A stretch of 64,000 nt of DNA from contig DASREA010000035.1 in assembly GCA_035652315.1 (NCBI GenBank), positions 80,688 through 144,687 of the forward strand, given 5' to 3'. The DNA comes from CANKHA01 sp035652315. GTDB taxonomy: Bacteria > Pseudomonadota > Alphaproteobacteria > Rhizobiales > Xanthobacteraceae. The notes below the pieces were generated by a model. It was given only the letters and a program-made list of their open reading frames with translations. It had not been told where the DNA came from and searched no databases. Position numbers and translations under genes: made by a program. Positions 1-7,987 of the stretch are shown here, piece by piece (position 1 is the first letter of the stretch; the number at the start of each line of letters is the position of its first letter).

Positions 1-1
1 C

Positions 2-1537
2 TCGGGGCCGGGCGCCACCAACGCGGTCACCGGCCTGACCGACGCTTTAATGGATTCCATCCCGATCGTCTGCATCACCGGACAGGTGCCGACCCACCTT
101 ATCGGCAACGATGCCTTCCAGGAGTGCGACACGGTCGGCATCACCCGGCCGTGCACCAAGCACAACTATCTTGTCAAAAGCATCGAAGACCTGCCACGCG
201 TGCTACACGAGGCCTTCTATATCGCGGCGAATGGACGCCCTGGTCCCGTCGTCGTCGATATTCCCAAGGACATCCAGTTCGCCAAAGGGAGTTATCAGGC
301 GCCGAAGAACGCGGAGCACAAGACCTACCGGCCGCGGATCCAAGGCGATCCCGAGAAGATCAAGCAAGCAATCGAGCTGATGGCGCGCGCCAAGCGTCCG
401 GTTTTTTACACCGGCGGCGGCATCATCAATTCCGGCAAGGTGGCGAGCGACCTTTTGCGTGAACTGGTGCGGCTCACCGGATTTCCCATTACCTCGACAT
501 TGATGGGGCTTGGCGCCTATCCGGCGTCCGATCCGCAATGGCTCGGGATGCTCGGCATGCATGGCACCTACGAGGCGAATTGGGCCATGCACGATTGCGA
601 CCTGATGATCTGCATCGGCGCACGTTTCGACGATCGCATCACCGGCCGGGTCGATGCCTTTTCGCCCGGCTCGAAGAAGATTCATGTCGATATCGACGCC
701 TCGTCAATCAACAAGAACGTCAAGGCGGACATCGGCATCGTCGGCGACTGCGCCCACGTGCTCACCGACATGCTTCGGCTGTGGCGCGCGAACAACGGTG
801 CAGCGGACAAGGCTGCGCTTGCCGACTGGTGGAAACAGATCAATAAGTGGCGCGCGCGCAAGAGCCTTGCCTACAAGAACTCGAAGGAAATCATTAAGCC
901 GCAATATGCCATCCAGCGGCTCTACGAGCTTACGCGCGGCAAGGACGTCTACATCACCACCGAAGTGGGGCAGCATCAGATGTGGGCCGCCCAGCATTTC
1001 AAGTTCGAGGAGCCGCGCCACTGGATGACCTCCGGCGGCCTCGGCACCATGGGCTACGGGATTCCGGCGGCGGTCGGTGTGCAGGTGGCGCATCCGAACG
1101 CGCTGGTGATCGATATCGCCGGCGAAGCCTCGGTGCTGATGACCATGCAGGAGATGTCGACGGCCGCGCAGTACCGGCTGCCGATCAAGATCTTCATTCT
1201 CAACAATCAGTATATGGGCATGGTGCGGCAATGGCAGGAATTGCTGCACGGGGGGCGTTACTCGGAGAGCTACAGCGACGCGCTGCCGGATTTCGTCAAG
1301 CTCGCCGAGGCCTATCACGCCGTCGGCATCCGCTGTGCGAAGCCCGCCGCGCTCGACGACGCCATCCGCGAGATGATCGCCGTCGACAAGTCGGTGATTT
1401 TCGATTGCATCGTTGATCCGCACGAGAATTGCTTCCCGATGATTCCTTCGGGCCGGCCGCATAACGAGATGATCCTCGGCGACTCCGGTGAGAGTGTGGA
1501 TGAAGCGATCACCGAGGAAGGCAAGGTGATGGTGTAA
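2..1537 (+). CDS. ilvB: Acetolactate synthase large subunit (5' end outside window)
   Basis: This is the TPP- and FAD-dependent catalytic subunit that condenses two pyruvates, or pyruvate and 2-oxobutyrate, in valine/isoleucine/leucine synthesis. The open frame runs in from the left edge; the first codons encode SGPGATN, a conserved acetolactate synthase motif, so about 75-80 N-terminal residues, including the catalytic Glu region, lie outside. About 511 residues are visible, with the central FAD/DHS-like domain and a C-terminal TPP domain containing ILNNQYMGMVRQWQ. The usual TPP/Mg motif GDG/GDA reads GEA here (DIAGEAS), a conservative Asp to Glu change. The stop codon overlaps the ATG of ilvH by one base (TAATG), so the two subunits are translationally coupled. 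Confidence 0.96.
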   Translation, partial: SGPGATNAVTGLTDALMDSIPIVCITGQVPTHLIGNDAFQECDTVGITRPCTKHNYLVKSIEDLPRVLHEAFYIAANGRPGPVVVDIPKDIQFAKGSYQAPKNAEHKTYRPRIQGDPEKIKQAIELMARAKRPVFYTGGGIINSGKVASDLLRELVRLTGFPITSTLMGLGAYPASDPQWLGMLGMHGTYEANWAMHDCDLMICIGARFDDRITGRVDAFSPGSKKIHVDIDASSINKNVKADIGIVGDCAHVLTDMLRLWRANNGAADKAALADWWKQINKWRARKSLAYKNSKEIIKPQYAIQRLYELTRGKDVYITTEVGQHQMWAAQHFKFEEPRHWMTSGGLGTMGYGIPAAVGVQVAHPNALVIDIAGEASVLMTMQEMSTAAQYRLPIKIFILNNQYMGMVRQWQELLHGGRYSESYSDALPDFVKLAEAYHAVGIRCAKPAALDDAIREMIAVDKSVIFDCIVDPHENCFPMIPSGRPHNEMILGDSGESVDEAITEEGKVMV

Positions 1538-2085
1538 TGGACACGGCAAGCCCTTCCACCCATTACCCGGCTGCGCCGGCGCAACAGAAAATCGAGGCAC
1601 ACACGCTCTCTGTCCTCGTCGACAACGAGCCGGGCGTGCTGGCGCGCGTCATTGGGCTGTTTTCCGGTCGCGGCTACAACATCGATTCGCTGACGGTGTC
1701 GGAAACCGAGCATCAGAAACACGTCTCCCGCATCACGATCGTGACGCGGGGCACCCCGATGGTGATCGAGCAGATCAAGAACCAGCTCGAGCGGCTGGTG
1801 CCTGTGCATCGCGTGATCGACGTCACGCTTTCCGGCCGCTCGATCGAGCACGAGTTGGCGATGATCAAGGTGCGCGCCCCGGGAGCGGAGCGGAGCAAGA
1901 TACTCGACGTCGCCAATGAATTCGACGCGCGGGTCGTGGACGACACGCCGGACAGTTTCATCTTCGAAGTCACCGGCTCCACCAATAAGATCGAGCGCTG
2001 CATCGCGGATCTGTTGCCGCTGGGCCTGGTCGAAGTTTCCCGCAGCGGGATTGTCGCCATCACCCGCGGCGCCGAGCCGATGTAG
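1537..2085 (+). CDS. ilvH: Acetolactate synthase small regulatory subunit
   Basis: This 182-residue protein is the regulatory subunit that stimulates the large subunit and confers valine feedback inhibition. An ACT domain starts near residue 23 (LSVLVDNEPGVLARV) and the C-terminal ALS small-subunit domain follows (residues about 100-175). It is about 20 residues longer than enterobacterial IlvH because of a short N-terminal extension, which is common in alphaproteobacteria. The start ATG shares its A with the ilvB stop codon. It is the second gene of an ilvB-ilvH-lysE-type run that is followed by ilvC. Confidence 0.96.
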   Translation: MDTASPSTHYPAAPAQQKIEAHTLSVLVDNEPGVLARVIGLFSGRGYNIDSLTVSETEHQKHVSRITIVTRGTPMVIEQIKNQLERLVPVHRVIDVTLSGRSIEHELAMIKVRAPGAERSKILDVANEFDARVVDDTPDSFIFEVTGSTNKIERCIADLLPLGLVEVSRSGIVAITRGAEPM

Positions 2086-2092
2086 CCGTGCC

Positions 2093-2689
2093 ATGCCGCT
2101 CGACGTTTTCCTGGCGATGGTGCTGTTCGCCGGCGTGATGTCCCTTACACCGGGACCCAACAACATCATGCTCGCCGCGTCCGGCGTTAATTTCGGATTC
2201 GCGCGCAGTGTGCCGCACATGGTCGGCGTCAGCGTTGGATTCGTGATCCTGCTGGCCGCAAGCGGCGCCGGCCTAGGCGCCGCCTTCGCGGCGCTGCCGG
2301 CTTTGCAGATCGTGTTGAAGGTCGCCGGCACCGGCTATTTGCTATGGCTGGCATACAAGGTGGCGACGGCGCGGCCTGCGGATGCGGAGGGCGCGGCGCC
2401 GGGGCGCCCGATAACCTTCTGGCAGGCGGCGCTGTTTCAATGGGTGAATCCGAAAGGCCTGGTCGCGGCGCTGAGCGCCATCTCGCTCTACATCCGGCCC
2501 GGCCATGAGCGCGGCGACCTGCCGGTGATGCTTGCGGTCTTTCTGGCCGCGACCGTGCTGTCCGTCTTGACCTGGACGGGCTTCGGTGTCGCCCTGCGCC
2601 GCCTGCTGCAAAACCCGCGGCATGCGCGCGTGTTCAACGGCGTGATGGCGCTGCTGTTGCTGGCCAGCATCGTGCCGACGGTCATTTGA
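2093..2689 (+). CDS. LysE/RhtB family amino-acid exporter
   Basis: This 198-residue inner-membrane protein has the LysE signature near its N terminus (LTPGPNNIMLAASG) and about six hydrophobic segments, the normal size and layout of LysE/RhtB exporters. The reading frame is open further upstream inside ilvH, but the ATG at 2093, seven bases after the ilvH stop, gives a family-typical N terminus (MPLDVFLAMVLFAGVMSL). Its place between ilvH and ilvC suggests co-transcription and possibly export of branched-chain amino acids or a related metabolite; substrate is inference only. A 7-bp inverted repeat (CCCGGGC/GCCCGGG, 2713-2737) follows but has no T tract. Confidence 0.9.
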   Translation: MPLDVFLAMVLFAGVMSLTPGPNNIMLAASGVNFGFARSVPHMVGVSVGFVILLAASGAGLGAAFAALPALQIVLKVAGTGYLLWLAYKVATARPADAEGAAPGRPITFWQAALFQWVNPKGLVAALSAISLYIRPGHERGDLPVMLAVFLAATVLSVLTWTGFGVALRRLLQNPRHARVFNGVMALLLLASIVPTVI

Positions 2690-2789
2690 ATGCGGGGACG
2701 ATCCCCAAACCTCCCGGGCTTGTCGGCCGCGCCCGGGCGTCTTAGAAGCAGGGCCGAAAAGGTTTTTCAGCGCCAGTAGGGGACCCATT

Positions 2790-3809
2790 ATGCGCGTTTA
2801 TTACGATCGGGACGCCGATATCAATCTCATCAAGGGGAAGAAGGTAGCCATCATCGGCTATGGCAGCCAGGGCCATGCCCACGCGCTGAACCTGCGGGAT
2901 TCCGGCGTCAAGGACGTTGCCGTGGCGCTGCGCAAATCGTCGGCCGGCGTGAAGAAGGCCGAGGCCGAGAAGCTTCCGGTAATGGAAGTCGCCGAGGCTG
3001 CGAAGTGGGCGGACGTCATGATGATGCTGACACCGGACGAGCTTCAGGCGGACATCTATCGCGACCATCTGCATAGTCAGATGAAGAAGGGCGCGGCGTT
3101 GATGTTCGCCCACGGGCTGAACATCCATTTCAATCTGATCGAACCGCGCGGCGATCTCGACGTGATGATGATCGCTCCCAAGGGCCCGGGCCATACCGTG
3201 CGCTCGGAATACCAGCGCGGCGCCGGCGTGCCGGTGCTGATGGCGGTGCATCGCGACGTTTCCGGCAATGCGCACGATCTCACGCTGTCCTACGGCTCCG
3301 CCATCGGTGGCGGCCGTGCCGGCATCATCGAGACCACCTTCCGCGAGGAATGCGAGACCGATCTGTTCGGCGAGCAGTCGGTGCTGTGCGGCGGTCTCGT
3401 CGAATTGATGAAGGCCGGTTACGAGACGCTGGTCGAGGCAGGCTACGCGCCGGAAATGGCGTATTTCGAGTGCGTGCACGAGGTGAAGCTGATCGTCGAT
3501 TTGATCTATGAGGGCGGCATCGCCAACATGAATTATTCCGTCTCAAACACCGCCGAATACGGCGAATATGTTTCCGGCCCACGCGTGGTCAACGAACAGA
3601 CCAAGGCGGAGATGAAGCGCATCCTCAACGACATCCAGAACGGCACCTTCACGCGCAACTGGATGCTGGAAAACCGCGTGAACCAGACCTCGTTCAAGGC
3701 GATGCGGGCCAAGATGGCCGCCCACCCCATCGAGCAGATCGGTGAGAAGCTGCGCGGCATGATGCCATGGATCAAGCAAAGAGCGTTGGTCGATCGCAGC
3801 AGGAACTGA
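2790..3809 (+). CDS. ilvC: Ketol-acid reductoisomerase (class I)
   Basis: IlvC catalyses the Mg-dependent isomerisation and NADPH reduction of 2-acetolactate or 2-aceto-2-hydroxybutyrate. The 339-residue length is typical of short, class I enzymes. An N-terminal Rossmann fold carries GYGSQGHAHALNLRDSG (about residues 25-41), and the knotted C-terminal domain includes EVKLIVDLIYEGG, with acidic metal ligands, and NYSVSNTAEYG. The start ATG follows AGGGGACC. It lies 100 bp after the LysE gene, so it may have its own promoter or belong to the ilv operon. Confidence 0.97.
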   Translation: MRVYYDRDADINLIKGKKVAIIGYGSQGHAHALNLRDSGVKDVAVALRKSSAGVKKAEAEKLPVMEVAEAAKWADVMMMLTPDELQADIYRDHLHSQMKKGAALMFAHGLNIHFNLIEPRGDLDVMMIAPKGPGHTVRSEYQRGAGVPVLMAVHRDVSGNAHDLTLSYGSAIGGGRAGIIETTFREECETDLFGEQSVLCGGLVELMKAGYETLVEAGYAPEMAYFECVHEVKLIVDLIYEGGIANMNYSVSNTAEYGEYVSGPRVVNEQTKAEMKRILNDIQNGTFTRNWMLENRVNQTSFKAMRAKMAAHPIEQIGEKLRGMMPWIKQRALVDRSRN

Positions 3810-4087
3810 TCGCACCCGGCATGCCTGCCACCGGCGCCGTCATGCGCCCTGGCATTGTGGCCGCTTTGGCGCTGCAGTGGCTGGATGCTCGGTTTCCGAC
3901 CTTGGCGCGCAGGCGCTGGCCTCAAAAAAGCGCTCCCTGGCCCTGCCAGCGATGGCCAGCGGAAGAAGCGCTGATCCCCGGTCTTGCGCCGCCGTCACAT
4001 TTTCCGTAGATAAAATGCTCGGGACGCTGGGTTAACCCGGGATTTACCAAAATCCTCGACCCTGAAGGTCCTTTGACGAGGGTAGGC
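3810..4087 (+). other. Intergenic region between ilvC and the leuA leader
   Basis: No gene was recognised in this stretch. It contains small inverted repeats such as CTGGCC/GGCCAG near 3935-3957 but no hairpin with a T tract that would make a clear ilvC terminator. Its right part carries the candidate leuA promoter and the start of the leuA leader. Confidence 0.5.
3984..4012 (+). promoter_or_regulatory. Candidate leuA promoter
   Basis: TTGCGC (3984-3989) and TAGATA (4007-4012) are separated by 17 bp, a fair sigma-70-type match. Transcription would begin near 4019 and give a leader of about 275 nt before leuA, long enough for the leader peptide and hairpins seen there. Matched by eye only. 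Confidence 0.4.
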
Positions 4088-4192
4088 ATGTCGATGTGCG
4101 GCGATTTTCGCGCGATCGGACGGGCGGCCGAAGGGCCGAAACCCGCTGCTGCCCTCATTCTCGCTGGGCTCCTGCTTCTTATCCGCCCCTGA
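4088..4192 (+). CDS. Leucine-rich leader peptide upstream of leuA
   Basis: This 34-codon frame starts at ATG 4088, preceded by GAGGGTAGGC, and ends at TGA 4190-4192. Its last third is rich in leucine: ALILAGLLLLIRP, with four consecutive Leu codons at 4169-4180. It lies 102 bp before leuA on the same strand. A short Leu-codon run ending just before alternative RNA hairpins is the classic form of a transcription-attenuation leader: ribosome stalling at the Leu codons when charged tRNA-Leu is scarce would alter downstream folding. A start at the second ATG (4094) would also work. No function beyond regulation is expected. Confidence 0.72.
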   Translation: MSMCGDFRAIGRAAEGPKPAAALILAGLLLLIRP

Positions 4193-4271
4193 GGGCCGGC
4201 CGGGCGTTCGCGCCTGGGCACTCAGGGGTCGCGGAAGCCACCGAACCCAGGAGCGCCCGATAGAAGGGCGC
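4186..4271 (+). promoter_or_regulatory. Putative leuA attenuator hairpins
   Basis: An 8-bp perfect stem CCCCTGAG/CTCAGGGG (4186-4193/4221-4228) encloses a 7-bp stem (4200-4206/4211-4217, one G-U) with a UUCG loop. Its 5' arm overlaps the leader stop codon. CCTGGG (4213-4218) can instead pair with CCCAGG (4246-4251), and a further hairpin GCGCCC/GGGCGC (4253-4258/4266-4271) lies just before the leuA ribosome-binding site. The pairings are mutually exclusive, as in attenuators. There is no T tract, so an intrinsic terminator is not visible; Rho-dependent or translational control remains possible. Confidence 0.55.
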
Positions 4272-4294
4272 GATCGACGAGAAGGATCAGTCCC

Positions 4295-5887
4295 ATGAGC
4301 AGCCAGACCCAGTCCGAGAAGGACCGCGTCTTCATCTTCGACACCACCTTGCGCGACGGCGAGCAATCGCCCGGCGCCACCATGACCCATGACGAGAAGC
4401 TCGAGGTCGCCGAAGTCCTCGACGACATGGGCGTAGACATCATCGAGGCCGGCTTCCCCATCGCTTCCGATGGCGATTTTCAGGCCGTGCACGAGATCGC
4501 CAAGCGCACCAAGAAGGCCGTGGTCTGCGGCCTTTCCCGGGCCGGGCAGAGGGACATCGACCGCTGCGGCGAGGCGATCAAGCCAGCGCAGCGCGGCCGC
4601 ATCCATACCTTCATCTCCACCTCGCCGGTTCACATGAAATGGAAGCTCCAGATGGAACCGGAGAAGGTCTACGAGATGGTGATCGCGTCGGTGACGCGCG
4701 CGCGCAACTATACCGACGACGTGGAATGGTCGTGCGAGGACGGCACCCGGAGCGAGCATGACTTTCTCTGTCGCTGCATCGAAGCGGCGATCAACGCCGG
4801 CGCCACTACCATCAATATTCCCGACACGGTCGGCTACACCGTGCCGGAAGAATATTTCAAGCTGATCAAGATGCTCCGCGAACGCGTGCCGAATTCCGAC
4901 AAGGCGCGCTTCTCGGCGCATTGCCACGACGACCTCGGCATGGCGGTGGCGAATTCGCTAGCCGGCGTGCAAGCCGGTATCCGCCAAATCGAATGCACCA
5001 TCAACGGGATCGGCGAACGGGCCGGCAACGCAGCACTGGAAGAAGTCGTCATGGCCATGAAAGTGCGCAACGATGTTATGCCTTATTGGACCAACATCGA
5101 TGCCACAATGCTGACCCGCGCCTCCAAGCTGGTGTCGGCGGTGACCTCGTTCCCGGTGCAATACAACAAGGCGATCGTCGGACGGAACGCTTTTGCGCAT
5201 GAATCCGGCATCCATCAGGACGGCATGCTCAAACACACGCAGACCTACGAGATCATGACGCCGGAGAGCGTGGGCGTGAAGCAGACCTCCTTGGTGATGG
5301 GCAAGCATAGCGGCCGTCATGCCTTCGCCCACAAGCTAGAGGAGCTCGGCTACAAGCTGGCCGGCAATCAGCTGGAAGATGCCTTCATCCGCTTCAAGGC
5401 GCTGGCCGACCGCAAGAAACAGATCTACGACGAAGACATCGAGGCGCTGGTGGACGAGGAGATCGCCCATTCCCACGACCGCATCAAGGTCCTGTCGATG
5501 ACGGTGATTGCCGGCACCATGGGGCCGCAGACGGCGACGTTGAGCCTCGACATCGACGGCAAGCACGTGACCACCCAATCGACGGGCAATGGTCCGGTGG
5601 ACGCCATTTTCAAGGCGATCCATACGCTGGTGCCGCATGATGCGAAGCTGGAGCTGTACCAGGTGCATGCGGTGACCGAAGGCACCGACGCCCAGGCGGA
5701 AGTCTCGGTGCGCCTGTCGGAGAACGGACGGTCGGTCACTGCCAAGGGCGCCGATCCCGACACGCTTGTGGCCTCGGCGAAAGCCTATTTGGGCGCGCTC
5801 AATAAGCTGATGGTACGCCGGCAGCGCGGCAAGCCCGAGCCGATGGTGGTTGCCGGCCAGCGCATCCATTCCACCGACACGATCTGA
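4295..5887 (+). CDS. leuA: 2-isopropylmalate synthase
   Basis: LeuA condenses acetyl-CoA with 2-oxoisovalerate, the first committed step of leucine synthesis. The 530-residue protein has the HMGL-like TIM barrel with DTTLRDGEQSPGATM at residues 16-30, SAHCHDDLGMAVANS near residue 210, and HESGIHQDGMLK near residue 305. The C-terminal part, from about 390, is the LeuA dimer domain that binds feedback leucine. AAGGA lies nine bases before the ATG. Upstream lies a leader with a leucine-rich peptide, and a strong terminator follows, so leuA is probably monocistronic. Confidence 0.97.
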   Translation: MSSQTQSEKDRVFIFDTTLRDGEQSPGATMTHDEKLEVAEVLDDMGVDIIEAGFPIASDGDFQAVHEIAKRTKKAVVCGLSRAGQRDIDRCGEAIKPAQRGRIHTFISTSPVHMKWKLQMEPEKVYEMVIASVTRARNYTDDVEWSCEDGTRSEHDFLCRCIEAAINAGATTINIPDTVGYTVPEEYFKLIKMLRERVPNSDKARFSAHCHDDLGMAVANSLAGVQAGIRQIECTINGIGERAGNAALEEVVMAMKVRNDVMPYWTNIDATMLTRASKLVSAVTSFPVQYNKAIVGRNAFAHESGIHQDGMLKHTQTYEIMTPESVGVKQTSLVMGKHSGRHAFAHKLEELGYKLAGNQLEDAFIRFKALADRKKQIYDEDIEALVDEEIAHSHDRIKVLSMTVIAGTMGPQTATLSLDIDGKHVTTQSTGNGPVDAIFKAIHTLVPHDAKLELYQVHAVTEGTDAQAEVSVRLSENGRSVTAKGADPDTLVASAKAYLGALNKLMVRRQRGKPEPMVVAGQRIHSTDTI

Positions 5888-5909
5888 GCGCCTGTATAAG
5901 CAAGACATG

Positions 5910-5943
5910 AGTGCCGCGCCCGCAAGGATGCGGCACTTTTGTT
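5910..5943 (+). terminator. Rho-independent terminator of leuA
   Basis: GTGCCGC (5911-5917) and GCGGCAC (5930-5936) form a 7-bp perfect stem, followed by TTTTGTT. It lies 23 bp after the leuA stop codon. A second inverted repeat, AAATGCCC/GGGCATTT (6020-6027/6037-6044), sits further on and may act as a weaker terminator. Confidence 0.85.
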
Positions 5944-6117
5944 CCATTGCCCCACAATGGCCAAGGAATCGCCGAACCGCCGCCCGCGCTTGATCGTTAG
6001 CAAAGCAAGGTTAACCGCTAAATGCCCGCGCGCCTGGGGCATTTCGGCTTGAGAACGGCCCGACACCATTTCACTATGCCGCCCAGGCTGGGCATAAATT
6101 AAAAAACGGAGGCGTGC

Positions 6118-6543
6118 ATGTGGAAGGCAGCGCTCGCGGGCGCAGTGGCGCTCGCGACGATCGGTTCGGCGTTGACATACTCTGCATCGGAAGCTGCTGC
6201 CGGACAGGCGCATGCGGCCGGCACGTCCGGTGTCCTCGTAACCTCTGCCCAGATCGCCCGCCTGAAATCGCAATTGAAGCTGACACCGATGCAGGAGCCG
6301 CTGTGGCCGGCGGTCGAGGAGGCGTTCCGGGAGCTTGGGCACCCGCAGCTCGCCAGCGCCGCCCCCGGCGTCGCCCACGGTCTCGGCGCGGGCGCCGCGT
6401 CGGTCGCGCTCGATGCCGCCGCGCTGCATCACCTCTTCGCTGCGGCTTATCCTTTGCTGCGCACGCTTGACGCGGAGCAGAAACAAAGCGCGCTGACCTT
6501 CGCCCGCTCGATCGGCCTGGAAGCCGTTGTCGCCGCATTCTGA
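6118..6543 (+). CDS. Secreted LTxxQ-type protein (Spy/CpxP-like)
   Basis: This 141-residue protein has an N-terminal signal peptide (residues 1 to about 28, MWKAALAGAVALATIGSAL) and then LKLTPMQEPLWPAVEEAFRE, matching the LTxxQ motif of the Spy/CpxP periplasmic helical proteins. The remainder is Ala-rich and helical. Spy/CpxP proteins act as periplasmic chaperones or envelope-stress modulators; this role is inferred for the family, not shown here. The start ATG has a good ribosome-binding site (ACGGAGG). It resembles the protein encoded at 7037-7609 (both begin MWK and share LTP.QE.LWPA.E), so the two look like diverged duplicates. Confidence 0.75.
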   Translation: MWKAALAGAVALATIGSALTYSASEAAAGQAHAAGTSGVLVTSAQIARLKSQLKLTPMQEPLWPAVEEAFRELGHPQLASAAPGVAHGLGAGAASVALDAAALHHLFAAAYPLLRTLDAEQKQSALTFARSIGLEAVVAAF

Positions 6544-6577
6544 ACAGATTGACAGGAATGCGACGCGCCCGCCGAAG

Positions 6578-6613
6578 CTTTAACTTGCGATAAAGGCCTT
6601 CGCGGATTTTAAT
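6578..6613 (+). promoter_or_regulatory. Candidate promoter with element shared by two secreted-protein genes
   Basis: CTTTAACTTGC (6578-6588) recurs identically at 6968-6978. The two copies begin 67 and 69 bp before the ATGs at 6645 and 7037. TTGCGA (6585-6590) could be a -35 with TTAATA-like sequence 18 bp downstream. The conserved position suggests a shared promoter class; the sigma factor is unknown. Confidence 0.4.
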
Positions 6614-6644
6614 ATGCCGAGACGATCGCCCTTGGAGAGTCGCC

Positions 6645-6884
6645 ATGCGGAAATTGCTGCTCGCCGCAACGGCGGTGTTCGTGTTCTCCGGGGCGTCGCC
6701 CGGATATGCGCAACAGCAGCTGCCGGAGGGTGCCTCGCGTCAGCAGGCGGCTCCCCAGCAGAACAGAAGAGGGTGGGGCGATTTCCGCGGCGCGTTGCGC
6801 GCCATCGCCGGTTCGCGGCTCGATCGCGCTCACACCGAGCGTGAGGCGCCTCAGGGCGATCAGAAAAAGCAGAAGCAGCATTGA
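6645..6884 (+). CDS. Small secreted Gln-rich protein of unknown function
   Basis: This 79-residue protein begins with a clear signal peptide (MRKLLLAATAVFVFSGASPGYA, cleavage expected after AQ-preceding Ala, about residue 22). The mature part is short, polar and rich in Gln, Arg and Ala, with no recognised domain and no cysteines. CTTGGAGAG lies 9-17 bases before the ATG, nearly the same ribosome-binding context as the gene at 7037. Its neighbours on both sides encode LTxxQ proteins, so a periplasmic role linked to them is plausible but unproven. Confidence 0.65.
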   Translation: MRKLLLAATAVFVFSGASPGYAQQQLPEGASRQQAAPQQNRRGWGDFRGALRAIAGSRLDRAHTEREAPQGDQKKQKQH

Positions 6885-6967
6885 TTGATAGGAAAGTTGT
6901 TCTCCATCGCACGATCTTGCCGGCGTCTCGATTCTGAATGCTTAGACAGAATTCCAATCTAACTAAT

Positions 6968-6980
6968 CTTTAACTTGCCG
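6968..6980 (+). promoter_or_regulatory. Second copy of CTTTAACTTGC element
   Basis: This is an exact repeat of the 11-bp element at 6578-6588, placed 69 bp before the next gene. No convincing -10 hexamer follows at 17 bp. Confidence 0.35.
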
Positions 6981-7036
6981 GCGCGCGCGACCGCGCTTCT
7001 ACTCATGTCATCATCATCTCGCTTGGAGAGCGACAA

Positions 7037-7609
7037 ATGTGGAAATCGGTTCTTGCTGGCACGGCAGCTTTAGCCATCGCCGGCACGTCTTTTGTCTATG
7101 CGCAACAGCAGCAGCAACCAGAGCAGAAGCCGCAAGTGCAGCGGCCTCACTCTCATTTCCGTGCGCATCAGCGCTTTTCGCAAGATGACATGTCGGCATT
7201 CGCCGACGCACGCATCGCCGCGCTGAAAGCCGGACTGCATCTGACTCCCGATCAGGAAAAGCTGTGGCCGGCCTTGGAAAACGCGCTGCGCGATATCGCC
7301 AAGTCGCGGCTGGAACGCCGGGTCGCGCGCCAGGGTGAACCGCGGCCAACCGATCCCGTGGAGCGGTTGCGGCGGGAAGCTGAGGCGCTGACCAGCGCCG
7401 GAACCTCGCTCAAGCGCCTCGCCGAGGCGCAGGCTCCACTTTACAATAGCCTCGACGACGCGCAAAAGCACCGCTTCGCTGCTCTGTCGCACATTCTCTC
7501 GCCACGCGCCGCACGCTTTGCGCAACGTGGCCGTGAGCACGGCTGGCGCGGTCATTGGCGCGAACGTCAGGGATCTTCCGAGATGTCGCCAGAGCACGAG
7601 CGCCTATGA
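7037..7609 (+). CDS. Secreted LTxxQ-motif protein (Spy/CpxP family)
   Basis: This 190-residue protein has a signal peptide (MWKSVLAGTAALAIAGTSFVYA, residues 1-22), a Gln-rich linker, then a helical region with LHLTPDQEKLWPALENALRD (about residues 70-90), the LTxxQ hallmark. Further helices to about residue 150 and an Arg/His-rich tail follow. It probably folds as a periplasmic Spy/CpxP-like helical dimer that buffers misfolded or stressed envelope proteins. It is the longest of a local set of three secreted-protein genes and is followed by a strong terminator. Confidence 0.8.
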   Translation: MWKSVLAGTAALAIAGTSFVYAQQQQQPEQKPQVQRPHSHFRAHQRFSQDDMSAFADARIAALKAGLHLTPDQEKLWPALENALRDIAKSRLERRVARQGEPRPTDPVERLRREAEALTSAGTSLKRLAEAQAPLYNSLDDAQKHRFAALSHILSPRAARFAQRGREHGWRGHWRERQGSSEMSPEHERL

Positions 7610-7663
7610 GGCAAGCCGAAGCGTCCTGGCGGAATTAGGCCCCCTTCCGCCGAGCGACCGGAA

Positions 7664-7691
7664 AGCCGTCGGCAAGCGCCGGCGGCTTTTT
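7664..7691 (+). terminator. Rho-independent terminator
   Basis: AGCCGTCGGC (7664-7673) and GCCGGCGGCT (7678-7687) pair over 10 bp with one G-U and a 4-nt loop, followed by TTTTT. It ends the LTxxQ-protein transcript. Confidence 0.85.
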
Positions 7692-7792
7692 GCTGCCGGC
7701 CAGCGCCAAGCGCGCCGATGATGTGGACTCCGGTGGCTCGCTTTGCTACAGGACCCCCCGGGCCTCGCGGACGTCTCGGCGGGGTTCATTCC

Positions 7793-7868
<76 letters not shown>

Positions 7869-7913
7869 AAGATTTCAAGGACTTGGCGCATGAACAAACG
7901 CGAACGCGGCGGC

Positions 7914-7973
7914 GCGTGAGACGAGACGCGTGAGACAAAGTCTCACACTTGCGCCGCGGCGCAATGCGCCGAT
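7914..7973 (+). repeat. Short repeats and palindromes downstream of tRNA-Lys
   Basis: GCGTGAGAC occurs twice (7914-7922 and 7928-7936). The second copy forms a 7-bp hairpin GTGAGAC-AAA-GTCTCAC (7930-7946). It is followed by a 12-bp perfect palindrome GCGCCGCGGCGC (7951-7962) and by GGCGC-AAT-GCGCC. No T tract follows, but this may be the tRNA transcript end between convergent genes. Confidence 0.45.
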
Positions 7974-7987
7974 TTAGCGATAAATCC

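Noticed and set aside
3767..4009. 80-codon open frame overlapping the ilvC 3' end
   Set aside because: No ribosome-binding site, no similarity recognised; it overlaps conserved ilvC codons.
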